A DNA stretch of 64,000 nucleotides from Coriaria nepalensis (GCA_027186245.1 CP114493.1:3913501-3977500), one strand, 5' to 3'; shown: positions 44,990-59,208, numbered from the stretch's first letter. Numbers and translations: made by a program. The notes: a model not told the origin generated them from the sequence alone.

Positions 44990-47900
44990 TTTGATTTTAA
45001 GACTATTTCAAAAAAATTTAACAAATGGAATAGTCTCATTCCTTAATATTTTATCTCTTCTATCTAATATTTGCAATAATGTTTTTTTCATATGACACAA
45101 GTCAGTTCTAACTTTCACTAGTTCATGTTGCAATACATGAGAAGGATCCAAGAAATGTTTCTTCAACATCGATACATAAAACACATCATACATTTCGAAT
45201 AAGTTCGGTGGCAATGCTAATTTTCCTATTCTTTCTAAAATCTCAAAAGGTCTCATATAACAAGGGCTTAATTTTCCTTTGTTCCTAAATTGCATTATGT
45301 CTTTCACACGTGCCATTATTTGAAATATTAATCACCTACTTGAAATTCAAGTGGCCTTCTCCTTTAGTCTACATAACTCTTTTGGTGAATTTGTGTTGTT
45401 TTTATCTTTTATTGAATCTTTTCAATTGCTTCCAGTGTAGCAATGACAAAGTTCAAATCTAGTAGCCTGGTTAATTTTCTTTTTAATTGCTTCCATTGTA
45501 AAAAATTTCAACATTGTCCCTATTTCCTTATATAAGCTTTTCCAGAAGGCTGCTGTAAATCTTATCGATCTGAAATGATTGAGATCGGCACTCCATGTAA
45601 TCTTACTATTTCTTGGATGTAAAGTTATGAAAGTCGCTCCAAGAAGTAAGTAAATTCAGCCAAAGAAATGGGCATGTTTTGTGAGTCGATTCTATCATAC
45701 CCAAAAGGGTATATGCCCTTTTATAGTTTTTGGTAATTGGCCTACAAAATCTATGGCTAAATACTCATGTTTCCATTCAGGAAGTTCAATTGGTTGAAAC
45801 TCTCTCAAAGGCCTATGATGCCCAGTTATGATTCTTTGATAAGTTAAGCACTTATTTACAAAACTTACCACATCCTTTTTCATTCTAAATGCCTAGTATT
45901 TTCCCCTAAAACTAAGGACTTCGTCTTTAGAAATTTCAAAATCATACTGTTTGTATTCTTCTACTTCTTGTTTTATCCTTTTTATCCCAACATCTAACTC
46001 TTAAACACTTTTAATACCTTTAAATATAGTATGTTGAAGGGTCAAAGCTAATAATTATTTCATTACTAGCTCTATCTTTACTTCATATACTTCTTTTCAT
46101 AGTGGATCTGGTAATACATGTAGTTAGCAAGGCTCGTAGAAGATTTCCAACTAAAATCATCTGCCACTTTATTTTCCTTTCCTAGGTGAATGTATTTCAT
46201 AATCATAATCTTTTACCTACTCCAACCACCATCTCTATCTCATATTAAATTATTTTTGTATGTAAAGAAGTATTTCAAGCTCTTATGGTCAGTGAAAATC
46301 TCACACCGCAACCAATAAAGATAGTACCTCCAAACCTTTAGAGCAAATACTACAGTAGCAACCTCCAGGTCATAGGTTGGGCAGTTCATCTCATAATCTT
46401 TAAATTGACAGTAAGCATAAGCAATCATCTTCCCACTCTACATCAATACCGCGCTCAATCCTAACTCGGATGCATCATTATATATTACGAATCCATTTTC
46501 AACTTCTGAAATTGTAAGAATAAGAGCACTAGTTGGCCTTTCTTTTAGGTCCTGCAAGCTTTTTCTCGCAAGCTTCTGTCCACTCAAACTTTTGAATTTC
46601 ACGAGTAAGTCCGATAAGCGGTGTGGCAATCTTAGAAAATCCTTCCATGAATTATCAGTAATATATTATCAACTAGCCCTAAGAAACGTTGTACCTCTAA
46701 GACATTCTTTAGTCTAGCCCACCTAGTCAATACTTCCACTTTCGATGGCTCCATAAATATTCCATTTTTAGAGACCACATGTCTTAGGAAAGTGACTCAA
46801 TCAAGCCAAAATTCACACTTCTTAAATTTGGCATAAAGTTGACGATCTCTTAGTGTTTGCAAGACTATTGTCAAATATCCTGCATGTTCATCTTTAGACT
46901 TTAAATAGACAAGAATCACATTAACGAAGAAAATAAAAAATTGTATAGGTACTCTTTAAATACCTGATTCATTAAAGCCATAAAGGTGGCTGGGGTATTG
47001 GTAAGTCCGAATGGCATCACCATAAATTTATAATATCCATAGCATGTCCGGAAAGTTGTCTTTAAGATGTCATTTTCTCATATCTTCAATTGGTGGTATC
47101 TAGATCCTAGTGATTGATCGAACGAATTGTCTATCCTTAGAAGAAGATTTTTGTTCTTTATGGTTACTTTATTGACCTTTCTATAGTCGATGCACATCCT
47201 CGTAAACCCCCGTCTTTCTTCTTCACGAACAGCACTAGTTCTCCTTAAGCTGAGAACTAGGGCAATTTTTTCCCTTGTCTAGTAATTCTTACAACTGTAC
47301 TTTACGTTCCTTCAATTCTACTCGGGCTATTTGATAAGCTTTTGAAATTAGAAGAAGTCTTGGTAATTCCTCAAGCTAAACTTCAAGAAAACTACAAACC
47401 ACAAGGGCATCTTTGGGATTCAGTTGTTGTTCATTAGTAGTATTTGTTATACTAGTAAGATACCCGACATAACCACTCTTCAATAGTCTCATTGCTTTAA
47501 CAACTGACACTAATGGAGTTTGCCTTCTTTTTAACTCACCGGTGAATCCAAAGGTTTTGGATAGGTCAAATACTACTTTCTTCTTTCGACTATAAACTGG
47601 ATAGGTCAAATCCAGCTTATCCCTAATATGACATCAAAATCTTATTATATGTTTCGCACCACAAGATTCACAGCTAACTCCCTATAACCTAATTTCATGG
47701 GTACATTTCGCAACCAATGAGTAGAAGCTAATACCTCCTCTAAAGGTAATGTTGTCTTAAATATTTCAACTAATTGATCTGCAGGGTATTCAATTTTATT
47801 AACAAGCTTCGAGGAAAGAAAAGAATGTGTTCCATACTCGAGTTTATCAGAACTAATGTAGGAATACCAATAATGACAATCTGACCTGATATCACTGTAT

Positions 47901-48960
47901 ATGAACTTGCTTCTGTCTCATCTCGAGTGAGAGTGAACACCCTAGCATTAGGTTTCACTTGTTGTACCTCTCTCTTCCTTGGGTTGGTGAAAATTCTAGT
48001 AAGGTGTCCTTATTTTCTATAGTTGAAGAACCATATAGTTCAAGCTCTACATTCCTCACTATGGTTCCTACAACACTTGTTTCACTAATTAAATGGTGTT
48101 CGTGAGTTAAAGCTATGTTGTTCCTAGAATGTTGATGTTAAGGACTGGGCATTACTTGGCACCCCAGAAGTAGACCTAGCTTTGTTTTCCTTTTCAGTAA
48201 ATTCCTTTCTTTCTCTTTTATCAACCATTCACGATTGATTCTCAAAGCCTTATCAACTACCTTTAAAAAAGGTGCATTGTCTAGATATGCTACTTCAAAG
48301 TCCTTGCGAGTATCAGAATCAATAACTTTCTTAAAATGTTTCACCTTTAAAGTGTTTGTGGCCACCAAGTGTGGCGCATACCTAGACAATTCATCTAACT
48401 TATGTAGTAGCTATTCCATTGTCATGTTGCCCCTTCTTAAATTGAGAACATCTTTTCCTTCTCTTCCAATAAGGCCACAGTTATATATTTACCTTCTAGT
48501 AATTTTCCAAACTCTAACCATGTTATGATCCCAACATCATGGATGTTTGTCATAGTGTCCTACGAATAACTTGCATCCTCACACATTAAGCATGCACCAT
48601 AGTACACCTTTTCAATATCGGGGACTTTTTAACAATCAAATAGTCTCTCCATTGTCTTGATCCAATTCTCAGCAAACTTTGGATCATGACCACTGAATAA
48701 TTATAGTGGTTTGTAACTCATAAACATCTTGGCTATAAAATTTTGATTTTCTGCACAAGGAGAGGGTACTACTACTTGCTGTTGAATCAACATGTTTTGA
48801 AGTTGTCGCTGTTGAAGTAGGGTTTCCAACATCTCACTCTATCTTTGGGTCAAATTTCTTAACTCATTCAACTCTTGTTGTCTGGATTATTAGACGGGCT
48901 ATTAGGATGTTTATTGGTAGATGTGCTAGTGGTACATCCTTTTATCATGTTTCTTCTAGG
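44990..48960 (-). pseudogene. Gypsy gag-pol remnant (gag, protease, RT, RNase H, integrase)
   Basis: Gag at 48389-48138 (SRYAPHLVATNTLKVKHFKK). Protease at 47958-47770 (RVFTLTRDETEASSYTV, then VLINSSMEH, where Asn replaces the catalytic Asp of the DSG triad). Reverse transcriptase near 47040-46650; its active site reads FVNVILVYL (46932-46906), both catalytic aspartates lost. RNase H at 46629-46240 ([31 protein letters not shown]). Integrase zinc part at 45883-45695 (KKDVVSFVNKCLTYQR; EYLAIDFVGQLPKT). Tail at 45316-45008 (GKLSPCYMRPFEILERIGKL; VFYVSMLKKHF; LQILDRRDKILRNETIPFVK). The integrase core between 45690 and 45350 is not recognisable. Frames change repeatedly. Confidence 0.86.
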
Positions 48961-49636
48961 ACATAGTAAAGGGTAATTGAATCTTTATAACAAATTAAAA
49001 ACCACGTATTAATTCCTTTGAAATGAGAAAGATTTACTAGAAAACACACTTTATATATAAATATTCAATTATCAATATTTACATTACAAATGAGTTTTTC
49101 CTGGACTTTCTCGATCTGTAAGGGGATGATCACCTCTTTCGATCCTTCTTTCCCTTTATTTTTCTTTTTGTCTTCTTCTACGGGCATCGCGTTCCTCCTT
49201 AGCCTCCTCTACACAAAAGCAATAATAATTGCGGCTGTCCATATAATTTCTTAAAAAAGCATATCGAGGATCCAGTAATTTATGCCTCCCAATTCCTTTC
49301 TATCTTTTGGAAACAAAAGGTCATTATACGGTCTAAATAGCATTTGACTATGAGTAGGTCTAGAAGAAAATGTTCTTAACTAAGAGACCATCAGTACATA
49401 CACTAGTGGCATTATTAAGGGCAAAGATTTTCATCCCGTCAATTCCTTTCATATACTACATTACACACTTCATATATATCTTTACAAGGTAAACTAATAT
49501 TTCTAACCATCTTTATCTCTATTCCACTAAAGTGTTAACTAAAACTTTAAGATTACAAAACTTACAGTGAATAAAGTGATCACCTACATGTCTCGTATAT
49601 ATAGGATTTGTCTATAGAAATGCTTAAACCTTGCCT

Positions 49637-49648
49637 CTGATATTAACT
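49637..49648 (-). other. Primer-binding site of the minus-strand gypsy element
   Basis: On the minus strand TTAATATCAGAG, two changes from TGGTATCAGAG, next to the LTR end GGTGTTACA at 49650. The following gcaaggttt continues the pattern usual after this site. Confidence 0.68.
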
Positions 49649-49649
49649 T

Positions 49650-52501
49650 TGTAACACCCTCTTATTAACTATATTATTAAAATATTTTTTAAGAAAGGAA
49701 TTAACTTTTTAGTATAACTAGTAGGAGTGTTACTACTAAATTTGAAAGTCTTTGACTAAAAATAAGAAATAATTTGAGTTTTCATTATAAAACTTTATCT
49801 AGGTAAAACTTAAATAGTACTATACTCCCAAAACAACCATGTATATACGTATATTCACATATACTACTATTTTCAAAATATGAGAATCTTAAAAGCTTCA
49901 CCAAAAATACTGTAAAAAGGTTTTGTTGTCTTTCCACAATCAGACCCATATGTACTTCACACCAAGTTGACCACGCTTCATTCACTAGACCCTAAAGTTA
50001 CAGACTTTCCTTTTTGCTTACCTACAACACATGTAATTACTATGACCTAAAAGACTCAGTAAGTAAAAGTATTATCTCATAATGCACAATACAAATATCG
50101 GTTGTATAGAACCATAAAATGTATTTGAATAATCATGACTATGTGGTTCTAAATTTTATGCAACTAGCATGTCTTACTTCTACTACTATGGGTCCTAAGG
50201 TTGCTACCCCTGTCATTACTATACTTTATGGTCCCCTATGACGAATATAAAGATGTGATCGACGACTCCGCTCAATCCAACTTGATCATGATCAGTGACT
50301 TCACTCAGTACAACATGATCTAAAATACTATTGGGATCAACTACTCTGCTCACTCCGACTTGATCTGGCATATCATGTAACATACTATACTCATGTACTA
50401 TACTCATTATAATATTATACTCATGCATATCATGTAACATACTTAATTCACTGAATAGAATAACATTACTTTCAATTTATCTTTATATGCAGCTATTGGT
50501 GCTTTCAAAACTTTACATGGAAAATAAATAACCATGCATTATGTACTCAATTCCCAACATGCTAAATGAAAGCAACAAATAACATATTATTAACTCAATG
50601 CTTCAGCACAGACATCAATCATATGATCATAAGCATATACGACATCAAAACTACTTGTGTTGTACATGATAATTTACTTATCTGAAAGAGTCTTTTAGAT
50701 ATCCTTAAGATCCTAAACCAGCTATTATCCTAACTGAGCATGCATATAAACTTAAGTTAGTAAATTTCCTGTAAAATTTATTATTAATTAACTCATCTAA
50801 ATTTACATCCAGTATTCTTCTATCATCCTTAAATTGGCTCATTCCTTTGTGAAAGATCTAACTCTTTATACAACCATAACTTTCACTTCAAACTCATACA
50901 AGCTCTTATTAAGGTTCAAATGTATCTTTTATAAAATTTACAACTCCAAATAATCATTTTTCCTTCTTGGTTCAAGCCTTTCATTATACATCTCTAATGC
51001 ATAATTTAAAAGTTGTCTGGTTCCTCTAACTATTAGCCTAATATTTTATAATTGTATATTTTAGACTATAATTCTAATTAATTTGAATTTCAGTAAACTA
51101 TTCATTCTATCAATTATATGTCTCCTACAGAAATTTCAGCTCCAAATTCCATCGTTTGCTACCTCTTATACGTTTACTTTATTGATAATGCATTGTTAAT
51201 TATTCCCTTGTTATATTTCATGTTTTCATGATTGTGTTCTAAAAAGCATTTCTCTCAATTTTGAATCACTATTGATTGGGTCTTTTTATGGTACCTATAT
51301 CAAAAATTCGTATAGCTTCTATATCAAACCTCAATTGTACTTAAATCATTCATCGTGTAGTTTTCTTTAACCAACATTTTATTTTTGTCTATACCTTATT
51401 ATATAGGTACTCAAAAATTCTAAAACTATTTATTTGGAAAGCTAACATTCAAAGCTTTCGTAATTGATATGGTGCATTACATTTTGTTCAATACAACTCA
51501 AGTTATACCTTTTCAAAATTTCTTCTGTGACTACCATGTTCTGGAAAAACCTACAGATTTACTTCAACTTTAAAATTACGCAACTAATTCTTCCATTCAC
51601 AAAATATTTTGATTCCACAAATTTGTATATCTATAAGTCTAATGTTAAATATCAGAATTTTATATCATCATCTTCACAACCAAAAGTCTATCGAAATACT
51701 TTCTATTCATGGATTCAGCTCTCCTATTGGAGTGTTTTTGAACTTTATGGAAAGCTACCTGAGTGTAGTTTCATAATATATTTTATTTCGAATTTACTAT
51801 AAACATAATGATCCAATAATTTGAACAAAATAACACAGCTCAAACAAGATTTCTAAAACATTTTGAGAAAAGAAAGATTTTAGACATACCTTTAGGAATT
51901 TCTTTAGATACTTGATTGAAATGATGAGAAGAATGTATGGGAGTGTTAGATAAAGGAAATGTGAGTTTTTGCGGAATGTTTCATGGGCAATAGGTATTTA
52001 AATAAGAAGATATGGTTTAGTTTATATATAATTAAAGTCTAGAAAGTTTAAGAGGTCAAATTTTGATCAATAATATTTTTCTTATCTTCTATTATGCTCA
52101 TTCTTATCAATTTGATCCCTTTTAAGAGGATTTTTATCACCTTGTAAGGGTTTTTCCAATCATGTAAGATGGTAATAGGCTTTGGGCCAATTTTTATCTC
52201 TTTATAAACTTTTCGGTCATTTTGATAAAAATGACAATTTTGCCCCATCATATTTTATAGGTTTTAGGCTAAACTTTTATGTTGGCTTTACATCTACATT
52301 AATAAAGATGAATAAGGTCATGATTTTGGTGCACCAAAACTAATTAAATTCATGCTTTGATTACTTAGAAAAGTTGCTCGGCACCTATTGCTGGTTCACT
52401 AGGTTTTCACGTGTATCCTAACTTCTATAATGTGAAAACCTTACTTTTATAACACCTTAATGTATCTCTTATAGAACTAAGAGTACTAAATGGATATTAC
52501 A
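49650..52501 (-). mobile_element. 5' LTR of the minus-strand gypsy element, 2852 bp
   Basis: On the minus strand it begins TGTAATATCCATTTAG at 52501 and ends GAGGGTGTTACA at 49650. Its first 605 bases are repeated in direct orientation at 44291-44895. Open frames inside it (for example 51464-51802) resemble no protein. Confidence 0.83.
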
Positions 52502-53500
52502 GTTTTTCTTTCACTCTGTAGGCTCTGGCTTGCATGATTTGAGTTGAACGCTCCTTCAAACTTCAACATCAATTTCATCTTATGAGTTGTCTTTTATATA
52601 TATTTACCGTTATAGCTTAGCAGATCAAGTATCCAAGAATCTAGAACCCTTTAGCTTTTTGTTTACTTTAATTACCTTTACTTTTTCATGCAGTCAAATT
52701 ACTTTCCAATTATGCGCTTTCCTTTAAATTTCATGTCATTTACTTTATTGTCCTTCACTTTATTATCCTCTATACACTTTTTTGAGAAGTAGTTCTAACT
52801 TAATTCAAAGTATCTTTATACTTTTGTCACGCTCGTACTTCGCTTAATACATCAACGTGTGCTCACTGGATAGACCGATAGCCTTGTAATTTTTTATGTT
52901 GCCAGTCAGCCACCTCAGACCCCCGAGTCTGCCAATACGATCCAAGAAAATTTGTTTGTGCGAACAATACGAAATCTAAGAATATGAAATAAAAGGTCTA
53001 TGACTGAAGCAAGCATCCAAGTGTAGGAAATTTGATATAATAAATAAATCAAACTGTGAAAAGTGATTGTGCTACCTTGTATGTTCGTTATAATTGGTTA
53101 AGGACACGTACGACCATAATACTCGATATTGGGATCCTTTAGACACTAGGAAAAATGAGTTTTTCCTGATTTATTCAAAATGATTACCTAAGTGTATACA
53201 TGTGTTAGTGGGAGCAACACCATGTTCATTGTCTAAATTAGTACTCAATTAGAATAAAGTAATTATATTGCAAATCATCTAAATGTGGTTGTCGAAAAAC
53301 CCTCCATGTAAAATTTAGGTTTGATAGATTAAAAAATATTACTTTGCTTGACCTATTAACATATATTAGTAAAGTACTAAAAGGGTTAGTACGAAAGACT
53401 TCGAGAAATGACAATCAATATAAGGAATGTTATGAAACGATCCTTTAAAGTATGTAAGCTAAGACACAAAGGAAGAGAAAAACACATGAATTAGATGACC
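52502..53500 (+). other. Unassigned sequence with a copia leader fragment at its right side
   Basis: 52502-52980 matches nothing I recognise; it may continue the gypsy fragment at 42.2-44.3 kb into which the minus-strand gypsy inserted. 53056-53200 matches the copia leader (compare 40615-40720, including the fourth spaced motif as ttggttaaggacacgtac at 53094). 53220-53500 is unassigned AT-rich DNA. Confidence 0.5.
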
Positions 53501-54193
53501 TATACAAAGCTACAGACAATATTAGTAAACACATGAATTAGAAAAACACATGACAATATGAGGAATGTCATGTATTATATGTACGAAATTGGATGTTCCC
53601 GATGCTCTAAGTGTTATGAGCATGAGTTGAGAAATCCAATGTGACAGCATTAAAACGTGGTCAAGAACATCATATCATTTTTTAGAAGAACTAAGGATAT
53701 GATCTTTATTCATGGGGATTCAAAATTGAATATTCAAGTTTTCACACTTTAATTTTCAATCAGAGATAATGAAACTGCATCATGTTCCATCTTGTGCTAA
53801 TTAATTGAATCAATTGATTGAAATATTTTTAAACCAACCATCAACTGATAAATTAAACTAACAGAAATTGAATTCATTACTTTTTTTAGGCAAATGAGAT
53901 GTTTTCGGTAAAAAGTTCATAAATGAACTTCCGAATAGTTCTAAGTATCATTAATCACATAGTATTTTACTATAATTATAAATGAGACACAGTGAAAGCA
54001 AAAGAACTCATGTCTCATTAATATCCCAAACATGAGTTACCTCGTTGTCACTTATTCTGAAAGAGTTGAAGTGAACGAAGGAGGATTAACAATAAATAAC
54101 TTAATAGATCCACATATTAAGGGACTTCTCCAACAGAAATTTGAATCGTTATCCTGACAAGGTGTGAATAAGATTCAAAGAAGCGATTGACTT
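53501..54193 (+). pseudogene. Ty1/copia RNase H remnant, 3' end of the plus-strand element
   Basis: Broken pieces match the end of copia pol: PDALSVMSMS (compare the usual AYALSVTSRY), then LIHGDSKLNIQVFT-like pieces after frame changes. A region around 54090-54130 resembles the NIADPLTKGLP tail of copia RNase H. Very decayed, but its position directly before a polypurine tract and LTR supports it. Confidence 0.68.
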
Positions 54194-54210
54194 TAGTGCA
54201 AGTCAGAGAT
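54194..54210 (+). other. Polypurine-tract region before the copia 3' LTR
   Basis: tagtgcaagtcagagat precedes the LTR start TGAAAG. The usual copia form is agtgcaagtgggagat, so the tract has decayed but its context is kept. Confidence 0.6.
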
Positions 54211-56370
54211 TGAAAGTATAATGTCTATTAAGCCAATTGAGTATGACCAAATCAAGTCAAATACTTATGAAAATCAACTTTGAATTGTATAAATCATCAA
54301 CAGAATTGAATGCATAGCATTTAATAGAGCATGTAATAATCTATCATGATGTTATTAGGTTGCAAATAATAATTTGCATGCATGATTAATTGCATGACAT
54401 ACTTGATAGATTCTTGGGTCTTAGAAATGTACTTGGAATCATGATAGAGATCATACTCAGTGAGATCCAAGTTGGCTTAATTCTAAGATCCAAATTGTTC
54501 AGAGTCATAGGATTTTCATAATAAGATAATGACAATCCAGAGAGACCATTACATGCACTACCATCTTCCAAAGAAGAGTGGTGTTCTCATAATCATCGAT
54601 ATTGGCGAATATCGAGATAGGCATAGAGATGATTAGTAGAGACTTAATCATTGAACGTGATCACTTGATAAAATCTCATCGGTAATAATATTAACTTTTA
54701 ATAAGTTTTGTCTGGTGACTATGATACTTGTGATACTCAGACATGAGATTACCACAGTACTTACGTACGAGATATCATGTTTGGTATCGTTCAACGTGAC
54801 CCTAACAAAGAGTTACTAAATGATGAACCATTGGGCATGTGTTTTTGTACGTGAAGTCTATAGGGTGATAAGATGGGATCCATCACTTCTGTATTAAGAG
54901 GAAAATATTCTATGAATGATTCTCTTATGCAATAAATAAAATCTTTGTGTAAAGTAGTATCGTATGAAAAGAATTTCTATAAATCCATTGTATAGTTGCA
55001 TAAGTTATCATACAATTCATAAGGATAATCTATTATGGTTTAATTGCTAACTATGCTCTAAGATTATCTAGAATTATGAATAGATGGAAGGATCAATCTA
55101 GTATGGTAATAGTAATCTTGGTTCTTGTTGAGATTCCTAATACTTTTCATTGTACGGGTGGCCTATATACCTTGTTAGAGTCGAATGTGGGTTTGGTGCT
55201 TTGAGTTAATTGGTCACATAGGATGATCATATTAACTCTTTAACTTGAAAGTATTTTCAAGGTCGAAATGGTCCATTCGTTAAAATGGATAAAAATCATA
55301 AGTTGTGGGGCCCACTTACTAACATAATATAGAACATATCCGGTCACACATATAAAAGACGATGATATCTCAGTTGAATTATAAATTAGAGAGATTTTGA
55401 CTCATTTAGAGTGAACTTGATTTAAAGAGTTAAATCATTAATTAATTTAATTTGTTAAGTGTAAGTCACACATGCACTATTAGGGTACCCAAAGTGTGAT
55501 TTACATTTAAATTTAAATTAAATTATAAATTAGAAAAATATTAAATTGACAAAATAAATTTACTAAATGGAGATTTATTGAAGTTAAAGTTAAAGAATAT
55601 TTTTTGGGATAAAAAAAAATCTTCGTTGGTCATTTAAGTGTTAATGGACTAAACACGGTCTATGTGAAAAGGTCTTTAATAAAGTCTGTATTTTATTGGG
55701 TAAAATTGGATATTAACTTAGAATTATAAAGTTTATTTTAATTTCCAAAAAATAGGAATTCAGATGGACTTTCGGAAATCCAAACACAAGTTAAAAGAGA
55801 ATTGGGCCTTAGAGCCTAACTTGGGCTTAGCCCAGGAGTATGTTCTTTATAAAAGGAAACACAAGCAAACCCTAAGTGTTTCCTAATACACATGGCCAGC
55901 AACATAGAGAGAGGAAGAGAGAGAAAATTGTTTTCTCTAAAACATTTTAAGAAAGCTTCATCCTTTCCCCTTCTCCAAGTTAAGATCGAAGCTAGATAAA
56001 ATCTTAAGAGTTTTTGTCCGTGTAAATACATTTAGTGGTCAGGTGACGGCTTGGAACAAGCAAGGCTGTAGCACGTGGTGGTTAATGGGGCAATGGTGGC
56101 AATTTTGGGTGGCCGATGGAAAAAGTATGGAAATGGGTGAAAAACCATCTAATTCTTGGAGGATTGGGTAGCTTGGTATCTTTTCTTCTCCTTTTTTGAT
56201 TCTATTTCTAATTTAAAGAAATATATAAATGAATGAAGTGGAAATCCATATTTGTAATGACATAGCATGCAACCTTTTGATCTTCATGTATTCGAATGGG
56301 TCGGATATTCGAGTGCCGTTTTTGAAAAACAATGTCCCGCTTTAGATAAGCGAAGTCATGTCAACTTACA
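54211..56370 (+). mobile_element. 3' LTR of the plus-strand copia element, 2160 bp
   Basis: Begins TGAAAGTATAATGTC and ends GTCAACTTACA. It aligns in the same orientation with 37248-39451 (less the Mutator-like insertion) and, inverted, with 57049-59208, which is also 2160 bp. A TATA box is at 55848-55854. With the primer-binding site at 39453 and the polypurine context at 54194 it completes one element of about 17-19 kb, inflated by nested insertions. Confidence 0.85.
55848..55854 (+). promoter_or_regulatory. TATA box of the copia 3' LTR
   Basis: TATAAAA in the context tctttataaaaggaaac, conserved with 38278-38284. Confidence 0.5.
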
Positions 56371-57048
56371 GCAACAATATGAAATAATAATTTCCTAACA
56401 TGAGTATATTAAGAGATTTTTAACTGTTGGCTTACATTGGCTTGAGGAGAATTAGTCTTGATGAGGGGATTGCGAGATTTGATGGGGGGAGCTTTCCTTA
56501 TAGGATTAGCTACGCAATAATTCTTGGGGTGCAAAATGGTGACGCAAATTTTGTCCCTCAAAGATGACGTATTGCATAAATGAATATTTACTTGGATGTA
56601 TCCATTTTAAAGAGTAGGCATGCCTATTTTTCTTAGGGCTAAGGGTAAGATACACCTAGATTGTTTCGGTATAAGATTTGAGGAGCCTAGCTAAAGCTCT
56701 ACTCAAGTTGGATTGTTCGAGAGGAGAAGAAACTAAATTAGAATATTGAAGTCGTCCATTAATAAGGATCTACCCTTAGTGGTCAACAATACTTTGTTAT
56801 CCATGTAACCCAATCTATTGAGAATATATATATCCAACATCTGAAAAGAAACTTTTTGAAAACTAATATATATGAAAGATTGGTCAACTCTTATCATTGC
56901 CAATTAGTTTTGAGATGGAAGCCTAAAATTCTACATGGTATCAATGCTAGGCCGAACATGTGATAGGACTAATCCCACACGTTCTCCGCATCACCCATAT
57001 AAAATGTCCACATGTAGGCTCAAAATAACGCCACACGTGACGGAGCGT
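56371..57048. other. Unassigned sequence with a possible short LTR end
   Basis: No gene is seen. The stretch 56818-56935 is repeated, in the same orientation and diverged, at 59212-59320. At its end CTACA is followed by TGGTATCAATGC (56936-56947), close to a tRNA-Met primer-binding site, so it may be the end of a third kind of LTR. The element body is not recognisable. Confidence 0.4.
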
Positions 57049-59208
57049 GTGTAAGTCAATGGTTCATTCTCACACTATGGGGTAAAATCTGAATTCTAAG
57101 AACATAGAAATCACATTTGGGTATCCAAATGAAAAACTACCAAAGATCTAGGGCTATGTGCTACATTTTAAAATGCATCTAATAGAAATGATTTCAAGCA
57201 CCTAATATTCCATTAATATCATGCTTGAATTAAAAGCAAGAGAAAAGGAATATACCATGTTGATTCTCCTTCGAATCCCAGACGGGATTCAACTTAAGCC
57301 GTGGGCCGCGGGTTCACTGCTGCCAGAGCACTGCCACTTACTACTGCCCGCCGTTGCTTCTTTTCGATTCTGAAACCATCACCCGATCTCTATTATTATC
57401 CACATGAACCACAAATCACTCGTTCTTTCCAGAGCTTCTCTCTTCTAAGAGGAGGGAAATTTGTTTTTTGAAAAGCAAGAAAAGATGAGAGCTTCTCTCT
57501 TCTCTTTTGAATGGGTGGCACAAGTGATGGGAATACTCTAGGGTTTCATCTTGTTTTTATTTAAATAGACAAGTGAATTAGGCCCTAGGCCCAATTAGGC
57601 TTTTAAGCCCAAACCCTATTGCTCATGTTTTATTTATCGTTTGACTTTTCGGTTTCTTAAAATTAAACAAATAAAACTTCAAATCCAAAATAATATTCAA
57701 CTTTACCCAGTAAGATTGAACTTTTATTTTGGGCTTAGGTAGGCCCATTAACTCTTTAATGTCCGACCGGACCTTCCTTTTAACCTAAAAATTATTCTTT
57801 GACTCAATAATAATTAAATCTTCATTTAATTATTATTTTAGTCAATTTAGTAGTTTCCTAATTAAATCTAAATCACATTTTGGTTGTGCTAGTGGTACAG
57901 GTGTGACTTAAACTTAATAAATTAAATTAATTAATGATTTATCTCTTTAGACCACTCTTTAAGAACAAGTCAAATTCCTCTAAGAATAGAAGTAAAACCA
58001 ATGATCCAATAGTCCATAATGTGTGTGACCTGATAAGTTCTACATTTACACGACCAGTAGGCTCCACAACACTTTGTGTGTTTTATCGATTCTATATGAA
58101 TGAACCATTTGATTTTTGAAACTCACTTTTCAAAACAAAAAGTTGTTACGATCATCATCTATGACCAAATCAACTTAAATTACCAGACACACATTGACCT
58201 TTAGCAAGGTATATATGCCCCCATGTAATGAGAAGTACACGGAAACTTCAAAAAGCTTAGTAACCTAATAAATAACCTATAGTAAATATTACCGTACCAG
58301 ACTAATCTTTCCATCATTCCAATATGAATCATGTGATTCCTTACTGTCCTAGGATATGGTTTAACTGTTAAACCCTAATAGATTGATTTATGGATATTAT
58401 GCAAATGAGACAATAGATTTATGGAAAACTCTTTTTCTAATCATACTACTTTACAAAGATTCATTGTTGCATAACATCACTCATAGGATTTACCTCTATG
58501 ATAATAAAGTGATGGATTCCATATTACCACCCTACAGACTGCATATAGTTGAGACCATGCCCAACAGTTCGCCTTTTTGTAGGCCTTTGGCCAAGACATA
58601 TGTGAAGCGATATCAAAGCATTATATCTTATATTGCAGTAATATGGTGATCTCAAGTTTGAGGGTCACAAGTACTAGTCACTAGATAAGTCTCATTAACA
58701 ATTCTTATTATTACTATTGAGACTTATCAAATAATCACGTTCAGTTATTTAATCATCTATTAAATAACCTACATGCCTATCCCAGTATTCACTAATATTG
58801 ATGATTATGATAGTAGTATTCCTAAAGTAAGAATATATCTCATGCAATAAATAGTCTTCCAGATTATCAATACCCTTTATGACAATTCTATGACTATGAA
58901 TAATTTGGATCTTAAGTTTATAGCTACTTGGATCTTATCGTGCATGATCTCTATCATAGTCCCCACCGCATTGCATAATATCCAGGAATCTATCATGTAA
59001 ACATATATATATTCATTCATTCAGACATATAATCATGCAATTTTATTATTCCAACAATATAATTAAGGAATATTGATAATATTGTTCATTGTATTAATAC
59101 AAAAGTATTAAAATCGTTGATAACTTGTTATAAATAAGATTGAATCTCAAAAGAGTATAGCTCTAAATGGATAGATCCGAGTTGTTTGACTGACATACAC
59201 TTTTAGCA
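57049..59208 (-). mobile_element. Minus-strand solo LTR of the 2.16 kb copia family
   Basis: On the minus strand it starts TGCTAAAAGTGTATG at 59208 and ends CATTGACTTACA at 57049, exactly 2160 bases like the LTR at 54211-56370. No primer-binding site or polypurine tract adjoins it, so it is a solo LTR. Flanking pentamers (gcgtg / tattg) do not match. A GC-rich patch at about 57290-57360 corresponds to those in the other copies. Confidence 0.82.

Larger units (their letters stand above)
44291..52501 (-). mobile_element. Minus-strand Ty3/gypsy element, nearly complete in layout but decayed
   Basis: From high to low coordinates: 5' LTR 52501-49650, primer-binding site 49648-49637, gag, protease, reverse transcriptase, RNase H, integrase and tail (about 48950-44990), polypurine tract 44912-44896, and a 3' LTR truncated to 44895-44291. 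The tail matches the same Del-like group as the element at 18-29 kb, but the LTRs are a different sequence. Confidence 0.87.

Noticed and set aside
51464..51802. Open frame of 112 codons
   Set aside because: Lies inside the 5' LTR of the minus-strand gypsy element and resembles no protein.
30536..56370. One intact giant retrotransposon
   Set aside because: LTRs occur in both orientations, two gag-protease copies are present, and other elements are nested inside; it is a mosaic of several decayed elements.
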